A model generated the notes under the pieces. The model saw only the letters and a program-made list of their open reading frames with translations, was not told the origin of the DNA and searched no databases. A stretch of DNA of 64,000 bases from an uncultured Ignavibacteriota bacterium (GTDB lineage Bacteria > Bacteroidota > Ignavibacteria > Palsa-1295): NCBI GenBank assembly GCA_903900335.1, contig CAIUMP010000041.1, positions 101,964 to 165,963 on the forward strand, in the 5' to 3' direction. Below are positions 55,201 to 62,739 of this stretch, piece by piece (within the stretch, counting starts at the first letter, position 1; every line of letters begins with the position of its first letter). The position numbers and the translations under genes are program-made.

Positions 55201-55884
55201 TCTACTGGCTATGGCGTACTTGGTACCACAGGTTCCACAACCGGCACTGGGACGGGCGTCTATGCCTTCGTCGGCGGAACTGCGCCAACAGTAATCGGAA
55301 ATTCCAATGCATTGATCGCAAACTATAGCGGGGCGACCGCTTCCAGCAATACCTCGAACAATATCGCGATCTTCACGACCGGATCAACGCGCGAGTTCCG
55401 ATTCGCGAACAATGGTCAAGCATTCACCGTGACTGGTGGTGCGTGGAACTCCGGCGGTGCGGATCTCGCGGAGGCATTTGATGTCGTCGGGCCAAAATCT
55501 GACTACGAGGCGGGGGATGTGCTTGTGCTTGATGCAACCGCAACGTATCACGTCGCACGTTGTTCGACACCATATTCGAAGTGCGTAGCTGGCGTGTATG
55601 CTTCGTCACCGGGCGTTGTTCTCGGGTTCGATGGTGTCAACGGCGATACGACCTCGCTCAATGCGAAGGTGCCAATGGGCGTCATCGGTGTGCTGCCGAC
55701 GAAGGTCTCCGGCGAAAACGGTGCGATTGAGGTTGGGGACTTGCTTGTAACCAGTTCGACACTTGGCCACGCCATGAAGGGCGACCCCGACAAGCTCCGC
55801 TTTGGCAATATTCTCGGCAAGGCGATGGAGAATTTTAGTGGAAGTGGGACGGGGAAGATCAAGGTGCTGGTTGGTAAGTATTAA
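52291..55884 (+). CDS. Large secreted repeat protein (decapeptide and Gly-rich repeats)
   Basis: About 1197 residues from the ATG at 52291; the frame is open back to a TTG at 52204, and ATGs at 52306, 52312 and 52315 also fit the signal peptide (core YSALFLLLIIATAPRMGLAQ). An N-terminal globular domain (to about residue 230) precedes 13 decapeptide repeats of the type DGSVTTAKLA, then 26-36-residue repeats with GVFTVNNASN, then many short GVYGQT/GWS units. The last 145 or so residues form a mixed C-terminal domain (GADLAEAFDV, VLVLDATATY, VPMGVIGVLPTKVSGE, IEVGDLLVTSS) seen at the end of tail-fibre-like or surface proteins. There is no T9SS sorting domain. It is probably a fibrous surface protein; trimerisation is a guess. 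Confidence 0.78.
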   Translation: MFAYPMSMMIPLVKRAYSALFLLLIIATAPRMGLAQRFISYQCTATDANNVRLTGAHSLKFSIYSVETGGTPIFQESQTVTVSPGGIFDVLIGKVAALPPFPTQSATTDHYYLGVEIDGSAELAPRAVLSDVPRAFFADTAGRARSSNLADTANFARAIDVAGLNIPTTTINGRSHAVTLRGGGTTNIITTGDTIVIGSTESAAVRGIANLDGMISVAAPNGPTTTLGIVDTSITASKLSSGSVTSSKIVDGSITTAKHADASVNTTKLADAAVTTAKLVDGSVTTAKLVDASVLTAKLADGAITTSKLLDGSVTTAKHADGSVTTAKHADASVTTVKLADGAVTNAKLSGAAVTSDKVASGGIASGLVLTADGSGGAVWQNPASTVLTLPYSGVTNSSTSALSVANLGVGPAVTTNSAGTTISSITSGGSGIAIQGTTSDGGAGTLSNSGLVGTSSAGHGVGALTNGGDALYASSVTTGVAVHGMTAINATTARAGLFENLGANATGNVLESRSLGGGEAGYFQINNASNSANGVIEATTNGRGNAGVFTVTNSASNAASLVTSNNGAGNALSSTANGIGAAGVFTVNNASNGANALTSTTNGSGVSMSVTTTGTAGAGVFSINNASNNASVVSASTNGTGVVVNSSTTGTGGAGLYAISNSQNSSSVISSTTSGTGRAGLFQISNTGSSANAIEASTASASSGANGVFGWAMNGTGIGTGVYGQAEGQGAHSVHGVANNSVGDGIGTYGETKGSGGNGAGLYGWASNANGTSYGIWGQSEGVSTDAVVGLANNTTGGGIGVYGWSKAASGLGVYGQTDGSSTSGSPTGVFGVANNSTAVSGAFIGVRGDSWAPSPNAVGVLGQIRSTAGGSGVIGSTTGTGNGVWGQTTGSGVGVLGQTTGSGYGVRGTTTSTGYGVYGLTSSTGYAVYGSATSTTTTCTGVQGTGYWGVIGITTFSGGFGVLGSANTSTGYGVLGTTGSTTGTGTGVYAFVGGTAPTVIGNSNALIANYSGATASSNTSNNIAIFTTGSTREFRFANNGQAFTVTGGAWNSGGADLAEAFDVVGPKSDYEAGDVLVLDATATYHVARCSTPYSKCVAGVYASSPGVVLGFDGVNGDTTSLNAKVPMGVIGVLPTKVSGENGAIEVGDLLVTSSTLGHAMKGDPDKLRFGNILGKAMENFSGSGTGKIKVLVGKY
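52990..53379 (+). repeat. 30-bp tandem repeat array (13 decapeptide units)
   Basis: Thirteen in-frame 30-bp units encode variants of GSVTTAKLAD. Third positions vary freely while the protein motif is kept, so selection acts on the protein. The same periodicity keeps the minus strand open for 343 codons, which is an artefact. Confidence 0.8.
53850..55260 (+). repeat. Degenerate Gly/Asn/Ser-rich coding repeats
   Basis: Two families follow one another. Units of about 26-36 residues with NNASNxAN and TTNGxG motifs run to about 54400. Units with GVYGQT, GVYGWS or GVLGQT run to about 55260. Copies differ enough that this is old or purified expansion. Confidence 0.7.
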
Positions 55885-55912
55885 GCTCTACCAGCGTCGG
55901 ACATTTATGATT

Positions 55913-56503
55913 CTACGAGTGAACCTCAGGGGTCATCAGCTTTTCAATGTCCTTGTTCGGAACGATCCACATCAAGGACACAGCCGCGAATAACCCGCAT
56001 GAAATCAGCGGATTAACGAACGCAAGCGGTATAGAGGCGAGGTAGAATAGGCTAGAGAACATAGCCTTCCTACTCATCTGCTGAAAGACCGCCGAGTGCA
56101 CAACCTTCGGACCTCGGCTTGCGGCGATAGCCTTACTCAGTATTGTAAACGCAATACCACAGCAGACGAGCAACGTACCATAAACGGCGACCGTAACAGG
56201 CTCATAGCCATTCGTACCCATCCATGCCGTGGCAACCGGCACGAGTGAGAGCCAGAACAACAGGTGAAGATTTGCCCAGAGAATTTTGGCGTTCACATGA
56301 ACAACCGTGTGAACTAGGTGATGATGATTGCCCCAATAGATACCAATGAAGACAAAGCTCAAGACATAGCTCCCCAGCGTGGGCCAGAGCGACCGAACTG
56401 CTTCCCAGTTGGTACCAGCAGGGATATGGATCTCCAGCACCATGATCGTAATGATGATCGCGAGGACACCATCACTAAAGGCCTCAAGTCTCGTCTTATT
56501 CAT
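55913..56503 (-). CDS. TMEM175-family (DUF1211) potassium channel
   Basis: Inner-membrane protein of 196 aa with about six spans. The first helix carries the hallmark RxxxFSDGV (RLEAFSDGVLAIIITIM), the selectivity filter region of bacterial TMEM175 homologues. HHHLVHTV follows in helix 3. Bacterial members form tetrameric K+-permeable channels. It lies 12 bp upstream of the abcF gene's end, in the same direction as abcF, but is otherwise unlinked to a pathway. Confidence 0.88.
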   Translation of the reverse strand: MNKTRLEAFSDGVLAIIITIMVLEIHIPAGTNWEAVRSLWPTLGSYVLSFVFIGIYWGNHHHLVHTVVHVNAKILWANLHLLFWLSLVPVATAWMGTNGYEPVTVAVYGTLLVCCGIAFTILSKAIAASRGPKVVHSAVFQQMSRKAMFSSLFYLASIPLAFVNPLISCGLFAAVSLMWIVPNKDIEKLMTPEVHS

Positions 56504-56515
56504 TTACAAAAGGTT

Positions 56516-58414
56516 TCAAATCTCCGACAATTCCGCCCATCGCTCCACCGCAATATCCATCATTCCATTCAACGCCGTTAACTCTGCAATCAGTTTGCTC
56601 GTGGCCTCATAATCCGCAGCCGACGCATTCAGCGCAATTTCAATCTCCTTTTTCCGCGTCTCACCTCTTCCGATTTCGACTTCCAATTTCTCTAATTCCT
56701 GCTTCTCCTTGAATGACAGCTTTCGTCCTTTCGCAGCAGGAGCGACCGCGACAACGGGCGCTGCAACAGCCTTTGGCTTCTTCGCCTCGGCTTCTGCCGC
56801 CAACCGTTCCCTCTCTTCACGCTCTCGAATTTCCAGAAACGCGCTGTAATTTCCGGGATATTCTCGTATGCGCCCATCACCTTCGAAGCGAAAGACGCGA
56901 TCAACGACACGATCGAGGAAATAGCGATCATGGCTCACGACAATCACGCATCCGGCGAAGCTATCGAGATACTCTTCCAGTGCAACCAGCGTCGGAATAT
57001 CCAGGTCATTCGTTGGCTCATCAAGCAGGAGAACGTTCGGGGACTCCATCAACAATCGCAGCAGATACAGCCGCCGACGTTCGCCGCCGGAGAGCTTAGA
57101 AATCGGTGCGAACTGCATCGCGCCGGGGAAGAGGAAGCGCTCGGCCATTTGGCTCGCGCTGATCGTCCCACCATCGACTGTCGGGATATTCTCGCCGCCT
57201 TCCTTCACGTAATCTATCAGCCGCTGGTCCTCGCTCATCCGGCGATTCTCTTGGTCGTAGTAACCGATCTTCACCGTGGGGCCGAGGCTCACAGAGCCCG
57301 AATCCGGCTGGGTTCGGCCTACGACCATGTCCAGAAGCGTTGTCTTTCCTGTTCCATTAGCACCGATGATTCCAATTCGATCCCCTCGTTGCACGATGAG
57401 GGTGAAGTCCTTTACTAGCAATAAGTTATCGTAGCTCTTCGAGACTTTTTCGAACTCTATCACCTTCGTGCCAAGTCGTCTTCCGATCGCGCTGATCTCG
57501 ATCTCCTGCTTCGGCTTCTCTTTCGGTGCGGATAGCATCTCTTCAGCTCGGTCAACCCGTGCCTTTTGCTTAGTCGTCCTCGCCTTTGCGCCGCGACGCA
57601 GCCAGGCAAGTTCGGCCTTCATCAACTGTTTCCGCTTCTCATATTCGACGCCCCGCCGTGCTTCCTGCTCGTCTTTTTTCTCCAGATAATAGGAGTAGTT
57701 TCCGGCAAAAGTCTGCGTCGTTCCTCGATCAATTTCCACGATTCGGTTCGTGACGCGATCCAGAAAATAGCGGTCATGCGTCACCAGAAACAACGCGCCG
57801 GAATACCGCGCCAGGTAATCCTCCAGCCACTGGATCGTCTCGGCATCGAGATGATTGGTTGGCTCATCAAGTATCAATAGATCGGGCCGCGTTATCAGCG
57901 CATGGGCGAGGGCAACACGTTTGCGCTGACCGCCCGAAAGAGTCCCGACTTCCTGCTCCGTGTCGGTTATGCCAAGCTGCGATAAAATGGACTTCGCGTT
58001 CGACTCCAACTCCCACGCGCCGGCAGCATCGATCTGCTGAGAAAGCTCGCTCATCCGCGTTAGCAGCTTTTCGTTCGAGTGGTCGTGCTCCAGTGCGGCG
58101 CAGGCGGCCTCATAATCGTGAATAAGCTGCATCGTCGCGCTGCTTTTGGAGAAGAGCGCGTCCAGCACTGACAGATGCGCCTCAAAGACCGGCTGCTGCG
58201 GCAGATACCCCATCTGTGCGCCATCGGCGATGACGATCTCGCCCGAATCCGACGGCATTTCTCCAGCCAGGATACGCATCAGAGTGGTCTTGCCGGAGCC
58301 ATTTACGCCGATCAGCCCGACGCGGTCCGTCCAGTCTATACCAAACGTGACGCCAGAGAAGAGCGGCTTATTACGGAAATCCTTGCTGAGGTTGAGAGCG
58401 GTGAGTACGGGCAT
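56516..58414 (-). CDS. ABC-F family ATPase (Uup/YbiT-like)
   Basis: Soluble tandem ATPase of about 632 aa that acts on ribosomes, with no membrane domain. The first half has Walker A GVNGSGKTT and signature LSGGQRKR, the second GANGTGKTT and LSGGERRR. The linker of about 80 residues between the halves has the basic ARTTKQKARVDRAEEM block of ABC-F proteins. The C-terminal tail is Lys/Ala-rich then coiled (EKQELEKLEVEIGRGE), as in Uup. The start was set at 58414 (MPVLTALNLS), which aligns with family N-termini; an open frame extends to 58567 but overlaps the iscR promoter. Confidence 0.93.
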   Translation of the reverse strand: MPVLTALNLSKDFRNKPLFSGVTFGIDWTDRVGLIGVNGSGKTTLMRILAGEMPSDSGEIVIADGAQMGYLPQQPVFEAHLSVLDALFSKSSATMQLIHDYEAACAALEHDHSNEKLLTRMSELSQQIDAAGAWELESNAKSILSQLGITDTEQEVGTLSGGQRKRVALAHALITRPDLLILDEPTNHLDAETIQWLEDYLARYSGALFLVTHDRYFLDRVTNRIVEIDRGTTQTFAGNYSYYLEKKDEQEARRGVEYEKRKQLMKAELAWLRRGAKARTTKQKARVDRAEEMLSAPKEKPKQEIEISAIGRRLGTKVIEFEKVSKSYDNLLLVKDFTLIVQRGDRIGIIGANGTGKTTLLDMVVGRTQPDSGSVSLGPTVKIGYYDQENRRMSEDQRLIDYVKEGGENIPTVDGGTISASQMAERFLFPGAMQFAPISKLSGGERRRLYLLRLLMESPNVLLLDEPTNDLDIPTLVALEEYLDSFAGCVIVVSHDRYFLDRVVDRVFRFEGDGRIREYPGNYSAFLEIREREERERLAAEAEAKKPKAVAAPVVAVAPAAKGRKLSFKEKQELEKLEVEIGRGETRKKEIEIALNASAADYEATSKLIAELTALNGMMDIAVERWAELSEI

Positions 58415-58517
58415 TCGATTATGTTGAGATGTGGGCACGGCTAACAGCGAAAGGGCTGAGTTAGAAACAGAAAAATCGGCAGATTCAAAAGAATTTAAAT
58501 TCCTGCGCAAAAATTTT

Positions 58518-58550
58518 AGCATATATCGGACTGTTTCAGTCTTGTATGCT
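58518..58550. promoter_or_regulatory. Nested dyad, candidate IscR operator
   Basis: GACTG-TTT-CAGTC (58529-58541) is a perfect dyad, and AGCATA (58518-58523) with TATGCT (58545-58550) forms an outer dyad around nearly the same centre. It lies 21 bases upstream of the iscR start, between the divergent abcF and iscR genes, where an Rrf2-type regulator would autoregulate. Confidence 0.5.
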
Positions 58551-58570
58551 GTTCTACGTCCCAACAAGCA

Positions 58571-58963
58571 ATGCTAAGACTCTCTAAAAAGGTAGAATAC
58601 GGGCTGGTGGCCCTTCAGCACCTCGCCAAACGTGGCGGTGTTTCGACCGTGCGGGAGATTTCGGACGAGAATGGTATCTCCTACGATCTGCTCGCGAAGA
58701 TCTTGCAGGAGCTGAAGCGCAACGGCATGATCTGCTCCTACCAGGGCGTGCGTGGCGGCTATACCCTGATGCTCGCCCCGCAGGAGATTTCCATCACCCG
58801 TGTGGTAGATGCGCTCGAAACGGATAATTCCTTGACCGAATGTACCTCCTCCTCTGAGTGCTGCTCCCGCGAAGAAGCCTGCACGATTAAGGGGCCAATG
58901 AGGGAGTTACAGACGGCTATGTCGTCACTCATGAACTCGGTGACAATCGCACAATTATTGTAA
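58571..58963 (+). CDS. iscR: Rrf2-family Fe-S regulator IscR
   Basis: Transcription factor that senses Fe-S status (130 aa). The Rrf2 N-terminus [15 protein letters not shown] and the winged HTH ([19 protein letters not shown], in part; [12 protein letters not shown]) are clear. Cluster-ligating cysteines lie at 91, 97 or 98, and 104 ([18 protein letters not shown]), the same spacing as IscR; the fourth ligand His of E. coli is replaced, since residue 107 is Lys. It precedes iscS by 37 bp and begins the isc cluster. Confidence 0.92.
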   Translation: MLRLSKKVEYGLVALQHLAKRGGVSTVREISDENGISYDLLAKILQELKRNGMICSYQGVRGGYTLMLAPQEISITRVVDALETDNSLTECTSSSECCSREEACTIKGPMRELQTAMSSLMNSVTIAQLL

Positions 58964-59000
58964 GCACTTGCTGCGCGACCTCCCAATACAGAACGAAATT

Positions 59001-60233
59001 ATGGTGAAACTTCCGATCTACTTAGACAACAACGCCACTACCCGCATGGACGAGCGGGTTTTCGAGGCGATGCGCCCGTACTTTATCGAGCATTATGGCA
59101 ATGCTGCCAGCCGCAATCATCCGTTCGGATGGAAGGCTGAAGAAGCGGTGGATTGGGCGCGCGAGACTATCGCGAAGGCCATCGGCGCCGATCCGAAGGA
59201 GATCGTCTTCACCAGCGGCGCGACGGAGTCCGATAATCTCGCCATCAAGGGTATCGCCGAGATGTACGCTGCAAAGGGCGATCACATCATCACGCTGACG
59301 ACCGAGCACAAGGCCGTCCTCGACACCTGCAAGGCGCTCGAACGCAAGGGCAATCGCGTCACGTATTTGGCTGTCAACAAAGAGGGATTTGTCGATCTGG
59401 ACATGCTCCGCGAGGCCATCACGGACAAGACGATTCTCGTCACGATGATGCACGCTAACAACGAGGTCGGCGTCATTCAGGACATTGAGGCCATCGGCAA
59501 ACTCTGCCACGAGAAGGGCGTTATCTTCCACACGGACGCGACACAATCGGTCGGCAAGATTCCGTTCGATGTGCAGAAAATGAATGTAGATTTAGCTTCA
59601 ATTTCCGCCCATAAGATCTATGGGCCAAAGGGAGTTGGCGCTCTTTATGTGCGGAAGAAATCTCCGCGCGTGAAGCTCGCCGCACAAATGGACGGCGGCG
59701 GACACGAGCGAGGTATGCGCTCCGGCACGCTGAATGTTCCGGGCATTGTTGGGCTTGGCAAGGCCATCGAAATCTGCATGGCGGACATGGAGAGCGACAC
59801 CAAGCGCATTCAGGACATGCGCGACAAAATGTGGATGGATTTCCAGGCTGAGCTTGACGAGCTATACATCAACGGCCCCGATCCGTTAGACAAACCCGAG
59901 TGGCGCTTGCCCGGCAATCTCAACGTCAGCTTTGCCTTCGTCGAAGGCGAGGCGTTGATGATGGGGATCAAGGATATTGCGGTGTCGTCCGGCTCGGCGT
60001 GTACGTCGGCGAGCTTAGAGCCGAGCTATGTGCTGAAGGCGCTCGGCGTTGGCGAAGACCTCGCGCACACCTCGATCCGCTTCGGTATCGGACGCTTCAA
60101 CACGCAGGAAGAGTGTGATTACACCGTCGCGCAAGTCGTCGAGGCCGTGAAGCATCTCCGTGAGATGTCGCCGCTGTATGAAATGGCAAAGGCGGGGATC
60201 GATTTGAAGTCTATCGAGTGGGCGGCTCACTAA
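59001..60233 (+). CDS. iscS: Cysteine desulfurase IscS
   Basis: PLP enzyme that takes sulfur from cysteine for Fe-S assembly and tRNA thiolation. The start at 59001 gives [17 protein letters not shown], the usual N-terminus; an open frame from 58968 overlaps the iscR end. PLP lysine in [12 protein letters not shown], active-site Cys loop in [13 protein letters not shown]. The 410-aa length fits NifS/IscS. It is followed directly by an unknown gene with no gap. Confidence 0.96.
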   Translation: MVKLPIYLDNNATTRMDERVFEAMRPYFIEHYGNAASRNHPFGWKAEEAVDWARETIAKAIGADPKEIVFTSGATESDNLAIKGIAEMYAAKGDHIITLTTEHKAVLDTCKALERKGNRVTYLAVNKEGFVDLDMLREAITDKTILVTMMHANNEVGVIQDIEAIGKLCHEKGVIFHTDATQSVGKIPFDVQKMNVDLASISAHKIYGPKGVGALYVRKKSPRVKLAAQMDGGGHERGMRSGTLNVPGIVGLGKAIEICMADMESDTKRIQDMRDKMWMDFQAELDELYINGPDPLDKPEWRLPGNLNVSFAFVEGEALMMGIKDIAVSSGSACTSASLEPSYVLKALGVGEDLAHTSIRFGIGRFNTQEECDYTVAQVVEAVKHLREMSPLYEMAKAGIDLKSIEWAAH

Positions 60234-60620
60234 GTGAAGATGAAAGACGAGGCACTTGTTGCGAAGCATTTCACAGACCCCGAGGTTCTTCTCGGGTTCA
60301 TGCGCCGCACCCGGAAGCCTGTGTTTCATAAGTCGAACGTCTTTTTCCGCGACATTCAGTTCGCGATTCGGGATTATTTCGATACCGTCGCCCGCAAGCC
60401 GATCAGCGTTCCGAAAGCGGAACGAATGGCGCGGGAAGTCGTACAAATGTACACGGCGAGCGGTCTGCTGCGCGAGGTGAATAATCAGGCGTACGTGCTT
60501 GATTCGCCGGAGTGGTCAACGCCGAAAAGCGGGACGTATTCGATGCTGACGCTCGAAGGTGGGCCAATGCCGGGAACAGAAACCGCCGAAATATCTACAA
60601 CCCAAGAAGAGAAGGCATGA
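60234..60620 (+). CDS. Unknown protein between iscS and the VOC gene
   Basis: A 128-residue soluble protein starting at a GTG that abuts the iscS stop codon (an ATG at 60240 is an alternative). It has a basic helical part (VARKPISVPKAERMAREVVQMY, in part) and an ending rich in Thr and Glu. No family is recognised. The tight placement inside the isc cluster and the ATGA overlap with the next gene suggest a role in Fe-S assembly or tRNA sulfuration. Confidence 0.72.
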   Translation: MKMKDEALVAKHFTDPEVLLGFMRRTRKPVFHKSNVFFRDIQFAIRDYFDTVARKPISVPKAERMAREVVQMYTASGLLREVNNQAYVLDSPEWSTPKSGTYSMLTLEGGPMPGTETAEISTTQEEKA

Positions 60621-60985
60621 AGTTAGGAGCATTTTCAGTCAGTCTGAATGTCAAGGACCTTGAAACGTCCAAGCAGTTCTACGAAGACCTGGGATTCATG
60701 GTTTTTGCAGGCAAGGCTCCGCATTATCTCATCATGAAGAATGAGAATGCACTTGTCGGACTTTTTCAGGGAATGTTGCAGAGCAACGTTCTCACGTTCA
60801 ATCCGGGCTGGGATGAAAACGCCGCGCACACCGAGACGTTCGATGATGTACGGGAAATTCAGCGCGACCTCAAGGGCAAAGGAATTGCATTGATGATGGA
60901 AGCAGATGAGGCGACAACAGGGCCAGCGAGTATAATGCTGACCGACCCCGACGGGAATGTGATCCTCATCGATCAGCATCGTTGA
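60617..60985 (+). CDS. VOC/glyoxalase-family protein
   Basis: A 122-residue vicinal-oxygen-chelate fold protein. Two beta-alpha-beta-beta-beta modules are clear: MKLGAFSVSLNVKDLETSK, then FYEDLGF, and a C-terminal ending with LTDPDGNVILIDQHR. The start is the ATG at 60617, overlapping the previous stop (ATGA). Metal ligands are not certain: a Glu near the C-terminus usual in glyoxalases is replaced by Asp (DPDGNVILID). The role within the isc cluster is unknown. Confidence 0.82.
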   Translation: MKLGAFSVSLNVKDLETSKQFYEDLGFMVFAGKAPHYLIMKNENALVGLFQGMLQSNVLTFNPGWDENAAHTETFDDVREIQRDLKGKGIALMMEADEATTGPASIMLTDPDGNVILIDQHR

Positions 60986-61004
60986 ACCGATAGATTTTTT
61001 ATTT

Positions 61005-61009
61005 AGGAG
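61005..61009 (+). promoter_or_regulatory. Strong Shine-Dalgarno before iscU
   Basis: AGGAG lies 5 bases before the iscU ATG. Strong ribosome-binding sites are rare in this window, so iscU may be translated at higher rate than its neighbours. Confidence 0.6.
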
Positions 61010-61014
61010 AAGCT

Positions 61015-61431
61015 ATGGCATACTCAGAGAAAGTAATCGAGCATTATCAGCATCCGCGCAATGTTGGGACGATGGATCCGACGGACGTGAACGTCGGCAC
61101 TGGGCTCGTCGGCGCGCCAGAGTGCGGCGACGTGATGCGCCTGCAACTGCGCATCAATCCAGATAGCGGTGTGATCGAAGACGCGAAGTTCAAGACCTTC
61201 GGCTGCGGCAGCGCGATCGCCTCAAGCTCGCTTGCCACCGAGATGATAAAGGGCAAGACCGTTGACGAGGCCTACGCGATCAAGAACACGGTGATCGTAA
61301 AAGAGCTGAATCTTCCGCCGGTGAAGATTCACTGCTCGGTTCTCGCCGAGGATGCGATCAAGGCCGCGATCGAGGATTTTAAGAAGAAGCGCGAGACGGC
61401 GGGGCTGGCGGCGGTAGCCGTCGCGGCCTAA
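61015..61431 (+). CDS. iscU: Fe-S scaffold protein IscU
   Basis: Scaffold on which clusters are built (138 aa). The conserved residues are Cys37 and Asp39 (GAPECGDVM), Cys64 (TFGCGSAIASSS) and Cys107 (IHCSVLAEDA). The LPPVK motif (residues 100-104) recognised by the HscA chaperone is intact. An Ala-rich tail (AGLAAVAVAA) is extra. hscA itself is absent from this window although hscB is present. Confidence 0.96.
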   Translation: MAYSEKVIEHYQHPRNVGTMDPTDVNVGTGLVGAPECGDVMRLQLRINPDSGVIEDAKFKTFGCGSAIASSSLATEMIKGKTVDEAYAIKNTVIVKELNLPPVKIHCSVLAEDAIKAAIEDFKKKRETAGLAAVAVAA

Positions 61432-61438
61432 ACCGTAG

Positions 61439-61530
61439 GGGTCAACGGCGTTGACCCGACGCGGTGTTAATACCGTTACTGCGTTGACCCGACCTGGTGT
61501 AAATACCGTAACGACGTTGACCCGACGGCG
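61439..61530. repeat. 33-bp minisatellite between iscU and iscA
   Basis: Units starting GTTGACCCGAC begin at 61450, 61483 and 61516, exactly 33 bases apart; the first two are full and similar, the third diverges. An inverted repeat GGGTCAAC/GTTGACCC (61439-61457) overlaps the first unit. Because 33 is a multiple of three, a frame stays open but is unlikely to be coding. Confidence 0.75.
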
Positions 61531-61651
61531 TTTCGCATCGCAATATCGTGGACCAAATGGCGTGGTCGCGATTAGGTTTTTCGTTCTGGTGACGGGTGTG
61601 GGCCAACGCCATTGGCCCCTACAATTGAATTTGAATTAAGGAAAATTGACA

Positions 61652-62050
61652 ATGACTGATGTAATGACCATGCCCTCGCTCGAGGAAACGACCGTCGAGC
61701 AGGCGTTTACCGATATCGACAACGAGATTTCGCTGACGGATAAGGCCGCGAGCGAAGTCCGCAAGATCATGGATGCGAACAAGATCCCCGAGAAGTACGG
61801 CCTGCGCGTCGGAGTCAAGGGCGGCGGATGTTCGGGACTTTCGTACTCGCTCGGCTTCGATGGCGAAGCGCGCGACGCGGATAAGATCATCCGCAAGGAC
61901 GGCATCCAGATCTTCATCGACCCGAAGTCGCTCTTTTATCTCTCGGGTACCGAACTCGATTTCACCGATGGCCTCAACGGTCGCGGCTTCGTCTTCAATA
62001 ACCCGAACGCCACCAAGACCTGCGGCTGCGGAAGCTCGTTCGGCGCTTAA
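61652..62050 (+). CDS. iscA: IscA/ErpA-type Fe-S carrier (HesB family)
   Basis: A-type carrier protein of 132 aa. The cysteine motifs CSG (GGGCSGLSYSL) and CGCG (CGCGSSFGA) are in the normal places. A TTG three codons upstream (61646) is an alternative start. The N-terminal 25 residues precede the typical ISLTDKAASEVRK block. It lies 220 bp after iscU, with minisatellite sequence between. Confidence 0.94.
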   Translation: MTDVMTMPSLEETTVEQAFTDIDNEISLTDKAASEVRKIMDANKIPEKYGLRVGVKGGGCSGLSYSLGFDGEARDADKIIRKDGIQIFIDPKSLFYLSGTELDFTDGLNGRGFVFNNPNATKTCGCGSSFGA

Positions 62051-62058
62051 GTAGTAAC

Positions 62059-62120
62059 GAGTAACGGGTAACGAGTAACGAGTGTTTGAAACAGCACTCG
62101 TTACTCGTTACCCGTTACTC
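62059..62120. repeat. Perfect 26-bp inverted repeat made of heptamers
   Basis: The left arm (62059-62084) and right arm (62095-62120) are exact complements around a 10-base loop TTTGAAACAG. Each arm is built from the heptamer TAACGRG repeated three to four times (GAGTAACGGGTAACGAGTAA and on). It lies directly after the iscA stop codon and 17 bases before hscB, and could form a very stable hairpin. Confidence 0.9.
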
Positions 62121-62136
62121 ATCCACTCCCCACACC

Positions 62137-62733
62137 ATGACCGACCACTTTTGCCGCTTCGGAATCGACCGCACTTTCGCCGTTAATCGCGACGAACTGG
62201 AGCGGCGGTTCTACGAGTTGCAATTGCAGTCACATCCGGATCGGCATGTAACGGCGGAGATTGCGCGACGCGACGAGGCGCTGGCGGAGTCGAGCGATAT
62301 CAACGCGGCATACCGAACGCTCCGCGAGCCACTGCCGCGCGCGAAGCATTTGCTCGAACTCTACGGCTACCCGATCTCTGAGCAGAAAAAGGTGCCGCAG
62401 ACGCTGCTCATGACCGTCATGGAAGCCCAGGAGAAGATCGCCGAACTCGAAATGGCAACCGACCGCGCAACCAAGCAGCGCATGGCGCACGAATTGGGCG
62501 CGGTTGCCGAAGACTTGGAGACGCGCCGCTCGGCCATTGACGAAGAGCGCGCAAAGCTCGCGAAGGACTGGGACAAAGCGATGCACGCCGCCGAGCGCAC
62601 GAAGCTCACGGCACCGGAGGAGGAGCACCTGGGCCGTATGGCGCAGCTCATCTCCGAGCGCGCCTATCTGGAAACGCTCCACTGGTCCGTGCAAGCCGCG
62701 CAGGAGGGGAAGGCGGCGTTTATACAGCATTAG
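62137..62733 (+). CDS. hscB: Co-chaperone HscB (J-domain)
   Basis: J-domain co-chaperone that delivers IscU to HscA (198 aa). The HPD tripeptide is at residues 33-35 (SHPDRH), followed by SSDINAAYRTL. The C-terminal three-helix IscU-binding domain is visible in PQTLLMTVMEAQEKIAELEM and after (quoted in part). The start at 62137 excludes residues read out of the inverted repeat. hscA/fdx do not follow. Confidence 0.9.
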   Translation: MTDHFCRFGIDRTFAVNRDELERRFYELQLQSHPDRHVTAEIARRDEALAESSDINAAYRTLREPLPRAKHLLELYGYPISEQKKVPQTLLMTVMEAQEKIAELEMATDRATKQRMAHELGAVAEDLETRRSAIDEERAKLAKDWDKAMHAAERTKLTAPEEEHLGRMAQLISERAYLETLHWSVQAAQEGKAAFIQH

Positions 62734-62739
62734 AACTCT

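Noticed and set aside
61451..61639. 62-codon frame through the minisatellite between iscU and iscA
   Set aside because: Stays open because the period (33) is a multiple of three; the repeat translation TRxGVNTVT is not protein-like beyond the repeat.
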